Of a stretch of DNA of 64,000 bases, positions 41,319-48,507 are shown piece after piece; positions within the stretch are counted from its first letter, which is position 1, and every line of letters begins with the position of its first letter. The stretch spans positions 1 through 64,000 of the forward strand of contig NZ_LZHZ01000045.1 in the NCBI RefSeq assembly GCF_001667505.1, written 5' to 3'. Source of the DNA: Mycobacterium sp. ACS1612 (GTDB lineage: Bacteria; Actinomycetota; Actinomycetes; Mycobacteriales; Mycobacteriaceae). A program made the translations under genes and the position numbers. Below the pieces are notes generated by a model, which did no database searches, was not told where the DNA came from, and saw only the letters and a list, made by a program, of their open reading frames with translations.

Positions 41319-41429
41319 AGGGGCCCCCTTTGTGTTTCAGCTCACATTTAGTTGCCGATGTGAGGCACACCATATCGCATATCGGCGGTTCGCTGGCAGA
41401 TTCCGAGGTGACGTTTGGGTCCCGTTCGG

Positions 41430-42791
41430 CTACAGCGCGATGAATCGCTTGAGTTTGCCACTGGCCTGGTTGCGGGGGATGCGGTCGACGATCCGGATGG
41501 CCACCGCGGGGTCCGTAAGCCCGCAGCGGCGCAACGCGCTGACCATCGATGTCGTCAGCGTGCCGACATCGGGGCGACCGACGGTGAGGATCTCGGCGCC
41601 CCTGTTCGTCTGCGTCACCTGGTACTCGGAGATGCGCGGATCGGTGCCGAGTACATGGCGGAACGTGACGGCGGGCACCGTGATCGGGCCATAGCGGAAG
41701 TCGTCGTCGCGGCGGCCGCCGATATCGGCGACCCGGGCGAACGCGCTGCCGCACTGGCACGGTCCGGGTATCAAGGTGACCTCGTCGCCGAGGTCATAGC
41801 GGATGAACGGAAACGTCAGGTTGGCCAACCCGGTGGCCAGTGTTCTGGCCGCCGGTTCGTCGGGTCCGACCGGTGCGCCGTTGGCGTCGACGCGTTCGAG
41901 CACCACCTCGTCCTCGCAGATGTGCAACCCGTCGCCGACCCCGCACGCGACCGCCTGCACCCCGATCTCGGTGGATCCCCACAGGTTGTGGATCGGGACG
42001 CCCCATGCCTCGGCGATCGCCGCGCGGTCTTCCTCGAGCAGCGGTTCTGAATTGGTGCTGACCCGGACGGGGTGACAGTCCAGTTCGCCCGCCAGCGAGG
42101 CCCTGGCGAGTCGCCCGATGACGGACGGATAACCCACGAGATGTGTGGGTCGCGCGTCCGCAACGGCGGCGAGCACCTCGTCGAACGGGTCGCCCGCAGG
42201 GATCACCACGGTCTGCATGCCCGCCGCGGTGGGCACGTCGAACAAGGGGGTGCTGGCATGCGGCGGCATCCCTGCCTCCAGGACGGCCAACACCGTCGGC
42301 CGCGACGGTTCTCGTTGCTCCGCCCGCGCCTGGGCCCGCCACGCCAGACATGCGGCCGACACGAAGAACTGCCAACCCCACACATACACGCCGCGTACCC
42401 CGCTCGAGCCGCCCGAACTGAACATCTGATAGCCGTCGGGCGTGTAGGAATACCATTCCTGTTGCCGCAGAATGCGTTCCGCGCGCTCACGGGTGAGCCT
42501 GCGGTCGGTGACGATGTCGTCCCAGCTGGCCTGCGCCTCCTGCTTCGTCATCACGGGCAACGTCGCCAGGTCGGCCACCGACGCGGAGGACAGGTCCAGG
42601 GCGCGCAGCCGACGCGCGTGAAACGGCGAGCGCTGCCTGGCGTACGCCAACAACTCGCGGAGTCGGTGCTCGCGGTACTGGTTGATCTGGTCCGGTGTCC
42701 AGTCGAGGCGCGTGACGTGATCCACGAGCGCGGCCTGAACCGCGTTCAGATGGACGGCGCGCATGCGCTCGTATTTGGCTCGGGCCGTCAT
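41430..42791 (-). CDS. Phenylacetate-CoA ligase-like adenylating enzyme
   Basis: A 453-residue member of the PaaK/CoF group of ANL enzymes. It has the Ser/Gly-rich loop SSGGSSGVRGVYVW, LWGSTEIG (A5) and a YDLGDEV stretch with CQCGSAFARV, which in PaaK relatives can bind zinc. The C-terminus reads NQASGKLKRFIAL, so the catalytic Lys is present. It likely activates an aromatic or small carboxylic acid. It diverges from the luciferase-like gene at 42880, with a palindrome at 42814 between them. Confidence 0.87.
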   Translation of the reverse strand: MTARAKYERMRAVHLNAVQAALVDHVTRLDWTPDQINQYREHRLRELLAYARQRSPFHARRLRALDLSSASVADLATLPVMTKQEAQASWDDIVTDRRLTRERAERILRQQEWYSYTPDGYQMFSSGGSSGVRGVYVWGWQFFVSAACLAWRAQARAEQREPSRPTVLAVLEAGMPPHASTPLFDVPTAAGMQTVVIPAGDPFDEVLAAVADARPTHLVGYPSVIGRLARASLAGELDCHPVRVSTNSEPLLEEDRAAIAEAWGVPIHNLWGSTEIGVQAVACGVGDGLHICEDEVVLERVDANGAPVGPDEPAARTLATGLANLTFPFIRYDLGDEVTLIPGPCQCGSAFARVADIGGRRDDDFRYGPITVPAVTFRHVLGTDPRISEYQVTQTNRGAEILTVGRPDVGTLTTSMVSALRRCGLTDPAVAIRIVDRIPRNQASGKLKRFIAL

Positions 42792-42813
42792 GGAGTCCTA
42801 CGTTCAGCGCTAT

Positions 42814-42829
42814 TTGACGTGTCCGTCAA
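42814..42829. promoter_or_regulatory. Palindrome TTGACG-N4-CGTCAA
   Basis: A perfect 16-bp inverted repeat (spacer TGTC) in the 88-nt interval between the PaaK-like gene and the LLM gene. Its size and position fit a TetR or GntR operator controlling both. No such regulator gene is adjacent. Confidence 0.5.
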
Positions 42830-42879
42830 TCAGCATAGGTCCAGCGCGTCCCCAGATGGCGGATTTAAAGTCGACTGTC

Positions 42880-43869
42880 ATGCGCTTCGGACTCTTCATC
42901 CCGCAAGGCTGGCGGCTCGATCTCGTCGACATTTCCCCACAACAGCACTGGCCGGTGATGCGCGACCTCGCTGCCTACGCCGACGGCGGTGCGTGGGACT
43001 CGTTGTGGGTCTACGACCACTTCCACACGGTGCCGGTGCCGACGCATGAGGCCACCCACGAGGCGTGGTCGCTGATGTCGGCCTACGCGGCGTCCACGTC
43101 GCGGATCAAGCTCGGCCAGATGTGCACGGCGATGGGCTATCGCAACCCCGTCTATCTCGCGAAGGTGGCCGCCACCGCCGACATCATCTCCGGAGGCCGG
43201 GTGCAGATGGGCATCGGCGGCGGCTGGTATCAGCACGAGTGGGAGGCCTACGGTTACGGCTTCCCGTCGCCCGGCGTCAGACTGGCCATGCTGGACGAGG
43301 GTGTGCAGATCATGCGCGACGCGTGGCGCCATGGTGAAGTCACCCTCGACGGTAAGCATTACCAGGTCGAGGGCGCGATCGTGGAGCCAAAACCGTTGCA
43401 GGACGGCGGTCTTCCGCTGTGGATCGCGGGCGGCGGTGAGAAGGTGACGTTGCGCATCGCGGCCAAGTACGCGAATTACACCAACTTCACCTGCGAGCCC
43501 GAGGGGTTCGCGCACAAGTCGCAGGTGTTGGCCGGCCATTGTCGCGACGTCGGCACTGACTACGGCGCGATCGTGCGGTCGGCCAACTTCAACGCCGTGG
43601 TCGGCGAGTCGGAGGCCGAGGTCACCGACCGGGCGGCCCGTGTGCGGGACAGGTTGGTCTCCGTGGCGAACGAGGCTGCGGTCGACGCCATGTTCGGCAC
43701 CGTGACGGCCCCGGAGTCCGCGAGCGGAACTCCCGAGCAGATCGTCGAGAAGCTGACGCGGATGCGTGAACTCGGCTGCGAATACGCGATATTGAACTTC
43801 CCTGAGGCTGCCTACGACCGCTCGGGCATCGAGTTGTTCGAACGTGAGGTCATCCCCGCTCTGAGCTAG
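42880..43869 (+). CDS. Luciferase-like (LLM) F420-dependent oxidoreductase
   Basis: A 329-residue LLM-family TIM barrel. It begins MRFGLFIPQGW and contains AYADGGAWDSLWVYDHF, SRIKLGQMCTAMGYRNP, GGRVQMGIGGGWYQHEWEAYGYGF and LPLWIAGGGEKVTLRIAAKYA, all typical of F420-dependent members. ATG 42880 follows TAAAGT by 8 nt. Its stop shares CTAG with the convergent NTF2-like gene. Confidence 0.88.
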   Translation: MRFGLFIPQGWRLDLVDISPQQHWPVMRDLAAYADGGAWDSLWVYDHFHTVPVPTHEATHEAWSLMSAYAASTSRIKLGQMCTAMGYRNPVYLAKVAATADIISGGRVQMGIGGGWYQHEWEAYGYGFPSPGVRLAMLDEGVQIMRDAWRHGEVTLDGKHYQVEGAIVEPKPLQDGGLPLWIAGGGEKVTLRIAAKYANYTNFTCEPEGFAHKSQVLAGHCRDVGTDYGAIVRSANFNAVVGESEAEVTDRAARVRDRLVSVANEAAVDAMFGTVTAPESASGTPEQIVEKLTRMRELGCEYAILNFPEAAYDRSGIELFEREVIPALS

Positions 43870-44243
43870 CTGGCTGCCGATGCCTGGTAGTGCAGGATGC
43901 GCCAACCGGCGTCCGTGTGTGTCAACAGCACACCCAGATTCAGACTCACCGTCGGCCGATCCGAGTACGAGAAGTCGGCGCGGACGTATCCGAGCACCAG
44001 ATCGCCTGCGGGTCTGCGTGTTTCCAACACCCGGTAGCTGACCGTCATGTCGAGTGGCTGGCTGTCGTAGTACTCGAAGACTCCGTCGGGGCCCACACTG
44101 TACGGGCGTAGGCCCTGAAAGAGAGCGTCCTCGGTGAACACCGCTGCGACCCGCCGCGGTTCGTGCGCGTCGATTCCCGCCTGCCACTGGTCGAGGACAC
44201 CACGCAGAATCTCAATGTCCTGCACTTTGACCACCGTCCACAT
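43866..44243 (-). CDS. SnoaL-like (NTF2 fold) protein
   Basis: A roughly 125-residue NTF2-fold protein: EILRGVLDQWQAGIDAHEPRRVAAVFTEDALFQG, then GPDGVFEYYDSQP, RADFSYSDRPTVSLNLGVLLTHTDAGWRILHYQ. The pattern is that of a SnoaL/steroid-isomerase-like domain. The start is uncertain: ATG 44243, GTG 44234 or GTG 44225, all within the 3' end of the SDR gene, so it is translationally coupled to it. Confidence 0.72.
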   Translation of the reverse strand: MWTVVKVQDIEILRGVLDQWQAGIDAHEPRRVAAVFTEDALFQGLRPYSVGPDGVFEYYDSQPLDMTVSYRVLETRRPAGDLVLGYVRADFSYSDRPTVSLNLGVLLTHTDAGWRILHYQASAAS

Positions 44244-44925
44244 GCAGGATCTCACCGGTGACGAACGGCGCGTTCTCCAGATACAGGACCGCGTCGACGA
44301 CATCGTCGATCTCACCGAGCCTGCCGACGGGATGCAGCTTCGCCAGCGCGTCGTGTGAGGCGGGATCGTGCATCGGGGTGCGGATGATGCCGAGTGCCAC
44401 TGCGTTGGAGCGGATTCCGCGTTCGGCGTACTCGACGGCAAGCGCCCTGGTGACCGCATTCAAGCCGCCCTTGGTCAGCGACGCCAACGCCGACGGCACC
44501 GCTGAGTTCGCGTGGTCGACCAGGCTGGTGGAGATGTTGACGACGTGACCGCCGCCCTCCCGCGACAGCATCGCCGCGACCGCCGCACGGGACACCTCGA
44601 AGAATCCGCGCAGGTTGACTCCGGTGACCGCGTTGTAGTCCTCGTCGGTGTACTCGGTGAACGGCTTCGGAATGAAGATGCCTGCATTGTTGACCACGGT
44701 GTCGACCCGGCCGAACCGCTCCATCGCCGCCGCCACGATGCGCTGCCCGACCCCGGGTTGCCCAATGTCACCGGGCACCGTCAGGATCATCGGGTCGTCG
44801 CTCTCGCCGATCGAGCGGGAATTGGCCACCACGGCGTAGCCGAGTTTGCGATAGCCCGTCACCAGGTGTTCGCCGATGCCCTGGGAAGCGCCGGTGATGA
44901 TGGCGACGCGTTGTGAGTTGATCAT
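44212..44925 (-). CDS. SDR-family protein lacking the catalytic Tyr
   Basis: A 237-residue short-chain dehydrogenase. The cofactor motif GASQGIG and NNAG (VVNNAGIFIPKPF) are present, and the Ser in NISTSLVDH and the Lys in LTKGG are found. However, the position four residues before Lys is Ala (PSALASLTK) where Tyr is expected. The enzyme may be inactive, use another residue or act in a different role. ATG 44925 begins the natural N-terminus (MINSQRVAIITGASQG). It diverges from the LysR gene at 45046, the usual layout of a regulator and its target. Confidence 0.82.
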   Translation of the reverse strand: MINSQRVAIITGASQGIGEHLVTGYRKLGYAVVANSRSIGESDDPMILTVPGDIGQPGVGQRIVAAAMERFGRVDTVVNNAGIFIPKPFTEYTDEDYNAVTGVNLRGFFEVSRAAVAAMLSREGGGHVVNISTSLVDHANSAVPSALASLTKGGLNAVTRALAVEYAERGIRSNAVALGIIRTPMHDPASHDALAKLHPVGRLGEIDDVVDAVLYLENAPFVTGEILHVDGGQSAGH

Positions 44926-44943
44926 GTCTTTCGATCCCTTCGT

Positions 44944-44957
44944 CGTGCGGATGCACG
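44944..44957. promoter_or_regulatory. Palindrome CGTGC-GGAT-GCACG
   Basis: A perfect 5-bp inverted repeat in the interval between the SDR gene and the divergent LysR gene, 19 nt before the SDR start. It could be part of the LysR binding site. Confidence 0.35.
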
Positions 44958-45045
44958 CTGCAACGCAAGACCTGGCCGCCTCGATTGCCCGCGGGTGCGA
45001 CCGGTTAGCTCTCTGGTGAGAGGGATCGCCTACTACGCTTGCCGC

Positions 45046-45969
45046 GTGGAGCTGCGTCAACTCCGCTATTTCGTGACCGTCGCCGAGGAGCTGAACTTCG
45101 GCCGCGCGGCCGAGCGGTTGCACATCGCGGGCCCTTCGCTGTCTCAGCAGATCAAGGCTCTGGAGCGGGATCTGAAGGTCAGCCTGTTCGACCGGGACCG
45201 CCGCTCGGTCGCCCTGACACCGAGTGGGGCAGCTCTGCTGCCGCATGCTCGGGCGCTGGTGGAGCAGGCCGACGATCTGCGCAGGCGGGCGGCGGGCTTG
45301 ACGGCCTCCGAGCCGGTACGCATCGGGTACGTGAATTGGTGTCCGACCGACTGGGCCGAAAGGGCCGCCGGGGTGGCGCAACTGCGCGTCGACACTTGGG
45401 TGATGCCGTCGCACGCACAGGCCGCTCGCGTCGCCGACGGAAGCCTCGACCTGGCGATCTGCTGGGTCCAGACAACGGATCTCGAGTCGCTGTCCCTCGA
45501 CGCGCACCTGATCGGGGTGGATCGGCTGTACGCGTTGAGCGTCGGTTCGGACACGTCAGCGGTCGACGCGAAAGACACCCTGGTGCTGTTGGACGCCGAC
45601 GAGGCCAGTTGGTCGTCGTGGAACCGATACGCCGAGCAGTTCGCGGCGGACACGGGAGCCCGAGCGGTCCGCGTCGACGACGGGGGAGTCACGGGGCAGG
45701 AGTTTTTCGAGCACATCCGGCGGTTGCGCAGGCCGGTGCTGAACAACCCCAAAGGTCAGGACGTGCCAGAGCCCACCGGTCTGGTGCGGCGACCGGTCGT
45801 CAACCCCGCACCGCTGTGGACGTGGTCGCTGGTGTGGCGCCGCGATGACGACAACCCCGTCGTGCGCGCCGTCATCGCCGAATTCACCCGCGACGCTCCA
45901 GCGCTAGACGTTCGCGGGGCGTGGCTACCTGCCGCGGATCCGCATCGGCCGACGGGAACCCGAATCTGA
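45046..45969 (+). CDS. LysR-family transcriptional regulator
   Basis: A 307-residue LysR protein: the winged HTH ELRQLRYFVTVAEELNFGRAAERLHIAGPSLSQQIKALERDL at residues 2-44 and the effector domain beyond about 90. GTG 45046 follows TACGCT by 6 nt, implying a leaderless mRNA. It is divergent from the SDR gene. Its last 86 nt overlap the 3' end of the convergent MFS gene. Confidence 0.9.
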   Translation: MELRQLRYFVTVAEELNFGRAAERLHIAGPSLSQQIKALERDLKVSLFDRDRRSVALTPSGAALLPHARALVEQADDLRRRAAGLTASEPVRIGYVNWCPTDWAERAAGVAQLRVDTWVMPSHAQAARVADGSLDLAICWVQTTDLESLSLDAHLIGVDRLYALSVGSDTSAVDAKDTLVLLDADEASWSSWNRYAEQFAADTGARAVRVDDGGVTGQEFFEHIRRLRRPVLNNPKGQDVPEPTGLVRRPVVNPAPLWTWSLVWRRDDDNPVVRAVIAEFTRDAPALDVRGAWLPAADPHRPTGTRI

Positions 45970-47065
45970 GCAGACCCGCGACCGTCGCCGATGCCAGCAC
46001 GACCGCCGCCGCAACCAGCAGCGCAGGTGAAAAACCGTGGTGCAGAAGCGGTGTCACCGCGATCGGGCCGACGATCTGGCCGACAGAGTAACCACTTGTC
46101 AGCAACGCCACCGCGCCGGGGAAGCCGAGCAGCCGACCGGCCGCCAAAGCCATCGTGCTGACCCCGATGAAGGTGGCTCCGAACAGGGTCGCCCCGACGA
46201 ACGCCGCGATGGGTCCGGAAGCCATGGCGGGCAAGGCGATTCCGACCGCCTGCAGCAGCAACGCGCCGACGAGCAGGGTCGGATGCGACCACCGCGCGCA
46301 GAGCCACGCCCACAGCGCGGCTGACGGAACCGCGGCCAGGCCGACGAATATCCAGGCGCCGCCGCCGAGCCAGCCGGCCGACGTCTGCCTGATGGCGGCG
46401 ACCAGGAAGGTTCCCGCGATGATGTAGCCGATGCCCTCCAGCGTGTAGCTGACGAACAGCAGGGCGAACCATCGGTTCGCCCTGCGCCGAGGCGGTGACG
46501 GCACGGCAGCGGCAGTGGTCGTAGATCGACCCCGCATCGTCCACGCGCAGGCACCTAGCAGGGCGGCCAACGCCGCCGAGGTCCACCACGCGCCTTGCCA
46601 TCCGGCCCCGGCGGGCATGGCCAGGACCAGTGCACCCGACAACGCGATGCCGAGACCGACGCCGCCGAAGCCCCAGCCCGGCAGGTGCGAAGGCAGGTGC
46701 TCCATCATCGAGTTGACGGCGATGACGAACACCACCGCGCTGGCGAAGCCGGCAACGGTACGCAGGACCAGCCAACCGATCATGTTGGGCCACAGGGGCA
46801 TTGCGGCCAAACTGAACACCAGGACAACCAACGACGTTCGCCACGCGACCGCCGAGCGCGCCAACCGCGGCGATGCGGTGCCTGCCAGCGCGCCTGCGAG
46901 ATAGCCGATGTAGTTCGCGGTGGCCAGCGCGCCGGCGGCTTTCGGGCCGAGCGCGGTCTGTGCCGTCATCAGCGGCAGGATCGGGGTATAGGCGAAGCGG
47001 CCGATGCCCATGGCGGCGCCCAACCCGGCGGCGCTTCGTCCGACGTGGGCCCAGTGCACATGCAT
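45884..47065 (-). CDS. MFS transporter, YbfB/YjiJ type
   Basis: A 393-residue permease with about 12 membrane segments. The first segment carries GLGAAMGIGRFAYTPILPLM, a hallmark of the YbfB/YjiJ family, followed by LATANYIGYLAGAL. A basic loop (SPPRRRANRW) separates the two halves. The start is ATG 47065. The substrate is unknown; the LysR regulator next door suggests a small organic molecule. The 86-nt overlap with the LysR gene is long for two convergent genes. Confidence 0.87.
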   Translation of the reverse strand: MHVHWAHVGRSAAGLGAAMGIGRFAYTPILPLMTAQTALGPKAAGALATANYIGYLAGALAGTASPRLARSAVAWRTSLVVLVFSLAAMPLWPNMIGWLVLRTVAGFASAVVFVIAVNSMMEHLPSHLPGWGFGGVGLGIALSGALVLAMPAGAGWQGAWWTSAALAALLGACAWTMRGRSTTTAAAVPSPPRRRANRWFALLFVSYTLEGIGYIIAGTFLVAAIRQTSAGWLGGGAWIFVGLAAVPSAALWAWLCARWSHPTLLVGALLLQAVGIALPAMASGPIAAFVGATLFGATFIGVSTMALAAGRLLGFPGAVALLTSGYSVGQIVGPIAVTPLLHHGFSPALLVAAAVVLASATVAGLLRFGFPSADADPRQVATPRERLALERRG

Positions 47066-47175
47066 TGCTCAAGGGTGCTGCCCAACGGGTTCGGCGGCCA
47101 CGACCGAATAGCTCTCAGCTGGAAGGTGTTACCTCATGTGAGAGCGCGCACAGCTTCCTCCTGATCACCTGAGTT

Positions 47176-47196
47176 GATTACATACCGTATGCAATC
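47176..47196. promoter_or_regulatory. 21-bp palindrome around CATACCGTATG
   Basis: GATTACATAC, central C, then GTATGCAATC; the arms match at 9 of 10 positions. This is typical of GntR/FCD-type operators. It lies in the 239-nt gap between the MFS gene and the hypothetical gene at 47305. Confidence 0.5.
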
Positions 47197-47304
47197 CGTG
47201 CTACCTGTAAACGTGAATGGAAAGTAACTGTGTGCCACCGGAACTTGACGACCCGGTGAACCTGTGGGGTCGCTGACGTTTCCTTACTTGTAGAGGATCT
47301 GTGG

Positions 47305-47637
47305 GTGCTATCGATTACACGCGATGTTGGTGTCGAACCCCACCTTGCGGTGCGGGTGCCCCGGCCCCGTGTCGTCCATCCGCGTCCGGAGGCGTGGACG
47401 CGTCCGGCGCATCCGGCCGACATTGCCCAAGCCCGGCTGTTCGACGCGGTCCTACTAGGCGAAATAGCCGAGTTGGAAGAGCTTGCCGCGTCGATGGAGA
47501 AGCGTTGGTTGCGGCGATGTGAGCGTGGCATCGACGACATCAGTCGGCCCCCGGAGAACCTGGCCCGCATGCGCGGCCGGGTGGCCGAAGCGCAGCAATT
47601 ACTGGACGCATTGCGGGACCGGTTTCCAACGGAGTGA
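47305..47637 (+). CDS. Hypothetical protein with a helical C-terminal half
   Basis: A 110-residue protein of no recognised family. The N-terminal third is Pro- and Arg-rich (RVPRPRVVHPRPEAW); residues 42-108 form amphipathic helices (LLGEIAELEELAASMEKRWLRR and ENLARMRGRVAEAQQLLDALRDRF) that could be coiled coils. GTG 47305 is the longest start and has no clear ribosome binding site. Codon bias supports this frame over the antisense one. Confidence 0.55.
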   Translation: MLSITRDVGVEPHLAVRVPRPRVVHPRPEAWTRPAHPADIAQARLFDAVLLGEIAELEELAASMEKRWLRRCERGIDDISRPPENLARMRGRVAEAQQLLDALRDRFPTE

Positions 47638-47746
47638 GGGCACTTGCGGCCGCTCGAGGGAGATCCGCTCACGGTGATCGCAATCGACGGCCGCCCACAC
47701 GGTCTGGGTCTTGCCTGTGCAGTCACTGACGACAATTGTGTTGGTG

Positions 47747-48091
47747 ATGAACAAGGTTTCGCTTACTGCTATGGCGCGGGAGCAACTGGGAGCGGCCCGC
47801 TCGGCGAGCAGCGGACGCAGCGCGCACACCGTCTACGGCGGCCACGAGCATTCGCTGCGGCAGACGCTGATCGCGCTGACGGCCGGCAGTGAGATGGATG
47901 AGCACGAGAGTCCAGGCGAGGCAACGCTTCAGGTGCTCGTCGGAAGAGTGCGGCTGACCAATGCGGAAGTGCACTGGGAGGGCACGGTCGGCGACCACAT
48001 CGTCGTGCCGCGGTCCCGGCATGGCCTGCAGGCCCTCGAAGACTCTGCCGTGCTACTGACTGTCGCCAAAGCCATTGGGCCGCACGTCTAG
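47747..48091 (+). CDS. Cupin-domain protein
   Basis: A 114-residue single cupin: HEHSLRQTLIALTAGSEMDEHESPGEATLQVLVGRVRLTN and VGDHIVVPRSRHGLQALEDSAVLLTV form the two conserved motifs. Some of the usual metal His residues are missing in motif 1 (DEHESPGE). ATG 47747 begins the natural domain; an upstream GTG at 47711 adds 12 residues. The stop shares CTAG with the opposite VOC gene. Confidence 0.8.
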   Translation: MNKVSLTAMAREQLGAARSASSGRSAHTVYGGHEHSLRQTLIALTAGSEMDEHESPGEATLQVLVGRVRLTNAEVHWEGTVGDHIVVPRSRHGLQALEDSAVLLTVAKAIGPHV

Positions 48092-48507
48092 CGGTGGCTC
48101 AGCACATTGACGATGTTGCCCGATGGGTCGGCGAAGAAAAACCTTCGCACGCCCCACTCCTCGTTGCTGAGCGGATGGACGATCTTCAGTCCCGCCGCCA
48201 CCGCGGCCTGATGCGCCGCGTCGACGTCGTCGACTTCGATCGAGACATTCGGGTTGACCGGCGCCGTCTTGTCTTTGGTCATCAGGCTGACTTGGTGGCG
48301 AAGCTCGCCCGAATCGTCCGGGCCGGCCAGCGTGACGATCCAGCCGTGGTTCATCACCTCGTGCAGGCCCAGCACACAGATGTACGCGTCGCGCGTGGCC
48401 TCGACGTCCGGCACCGTGAGAACCGGCATGACGCGACGGACCCTTTGGGTCGAGCTCCTCAATCCGGACTCGTTCCTCGCCGCTTGATCGTCGCTCGACG
48501 CCGTCAT
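48088..48507 (-). CDS. Glyoxalase/bleomycin-resistance (VOC) family protein
   Basis: A 139-residue VOC protein: RRVMPVLTVPDVEATRDAYICVLGLHEVMNHGWIVTLAGPD and VDDVDAAHQAAVAAGLKIVHPLSNEEWGVRRFFFADPSGNIVNVLSH. The last strand carries the usual Asp-Pro-x-Gly-Asn turn. ATG 48507 overlaps the XPB helicase stop (ATGA), so it is read from the helicase mRNA. Its substrate or ligand is unknown. Confidence 0.85.
   Translation of the reverse strand: MTASSDDQAARNESGLRSSTQRVRRVMPVLTVPDVEATRDAYICVLGLHEVMNHGWIVTLAGPDDSGELRHQVSLMTKDKTAPVNPNVSIEVDDVDAAHQAAVAAGLKIVHPLSNEEWGVRRFFFADPSGNIVNVLSHR

Noticed and set aside
41341..41364. Inverted repeat CTCACAT-N10-ATGTGAG near 41350 as a possible CRP site
   Set aside because: The half-sites are in the opposite orientation to the CRP consensus TGTGA-N6-TCACA and the spacing is wrong.
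47178..47735. A 185-codon minus-strand ORF opposite the hypothetical gene at 47305
   Set aside because: Ser- and Arg-rich, no motif, and the plus-strand frame has better helical pattern and codon bias.
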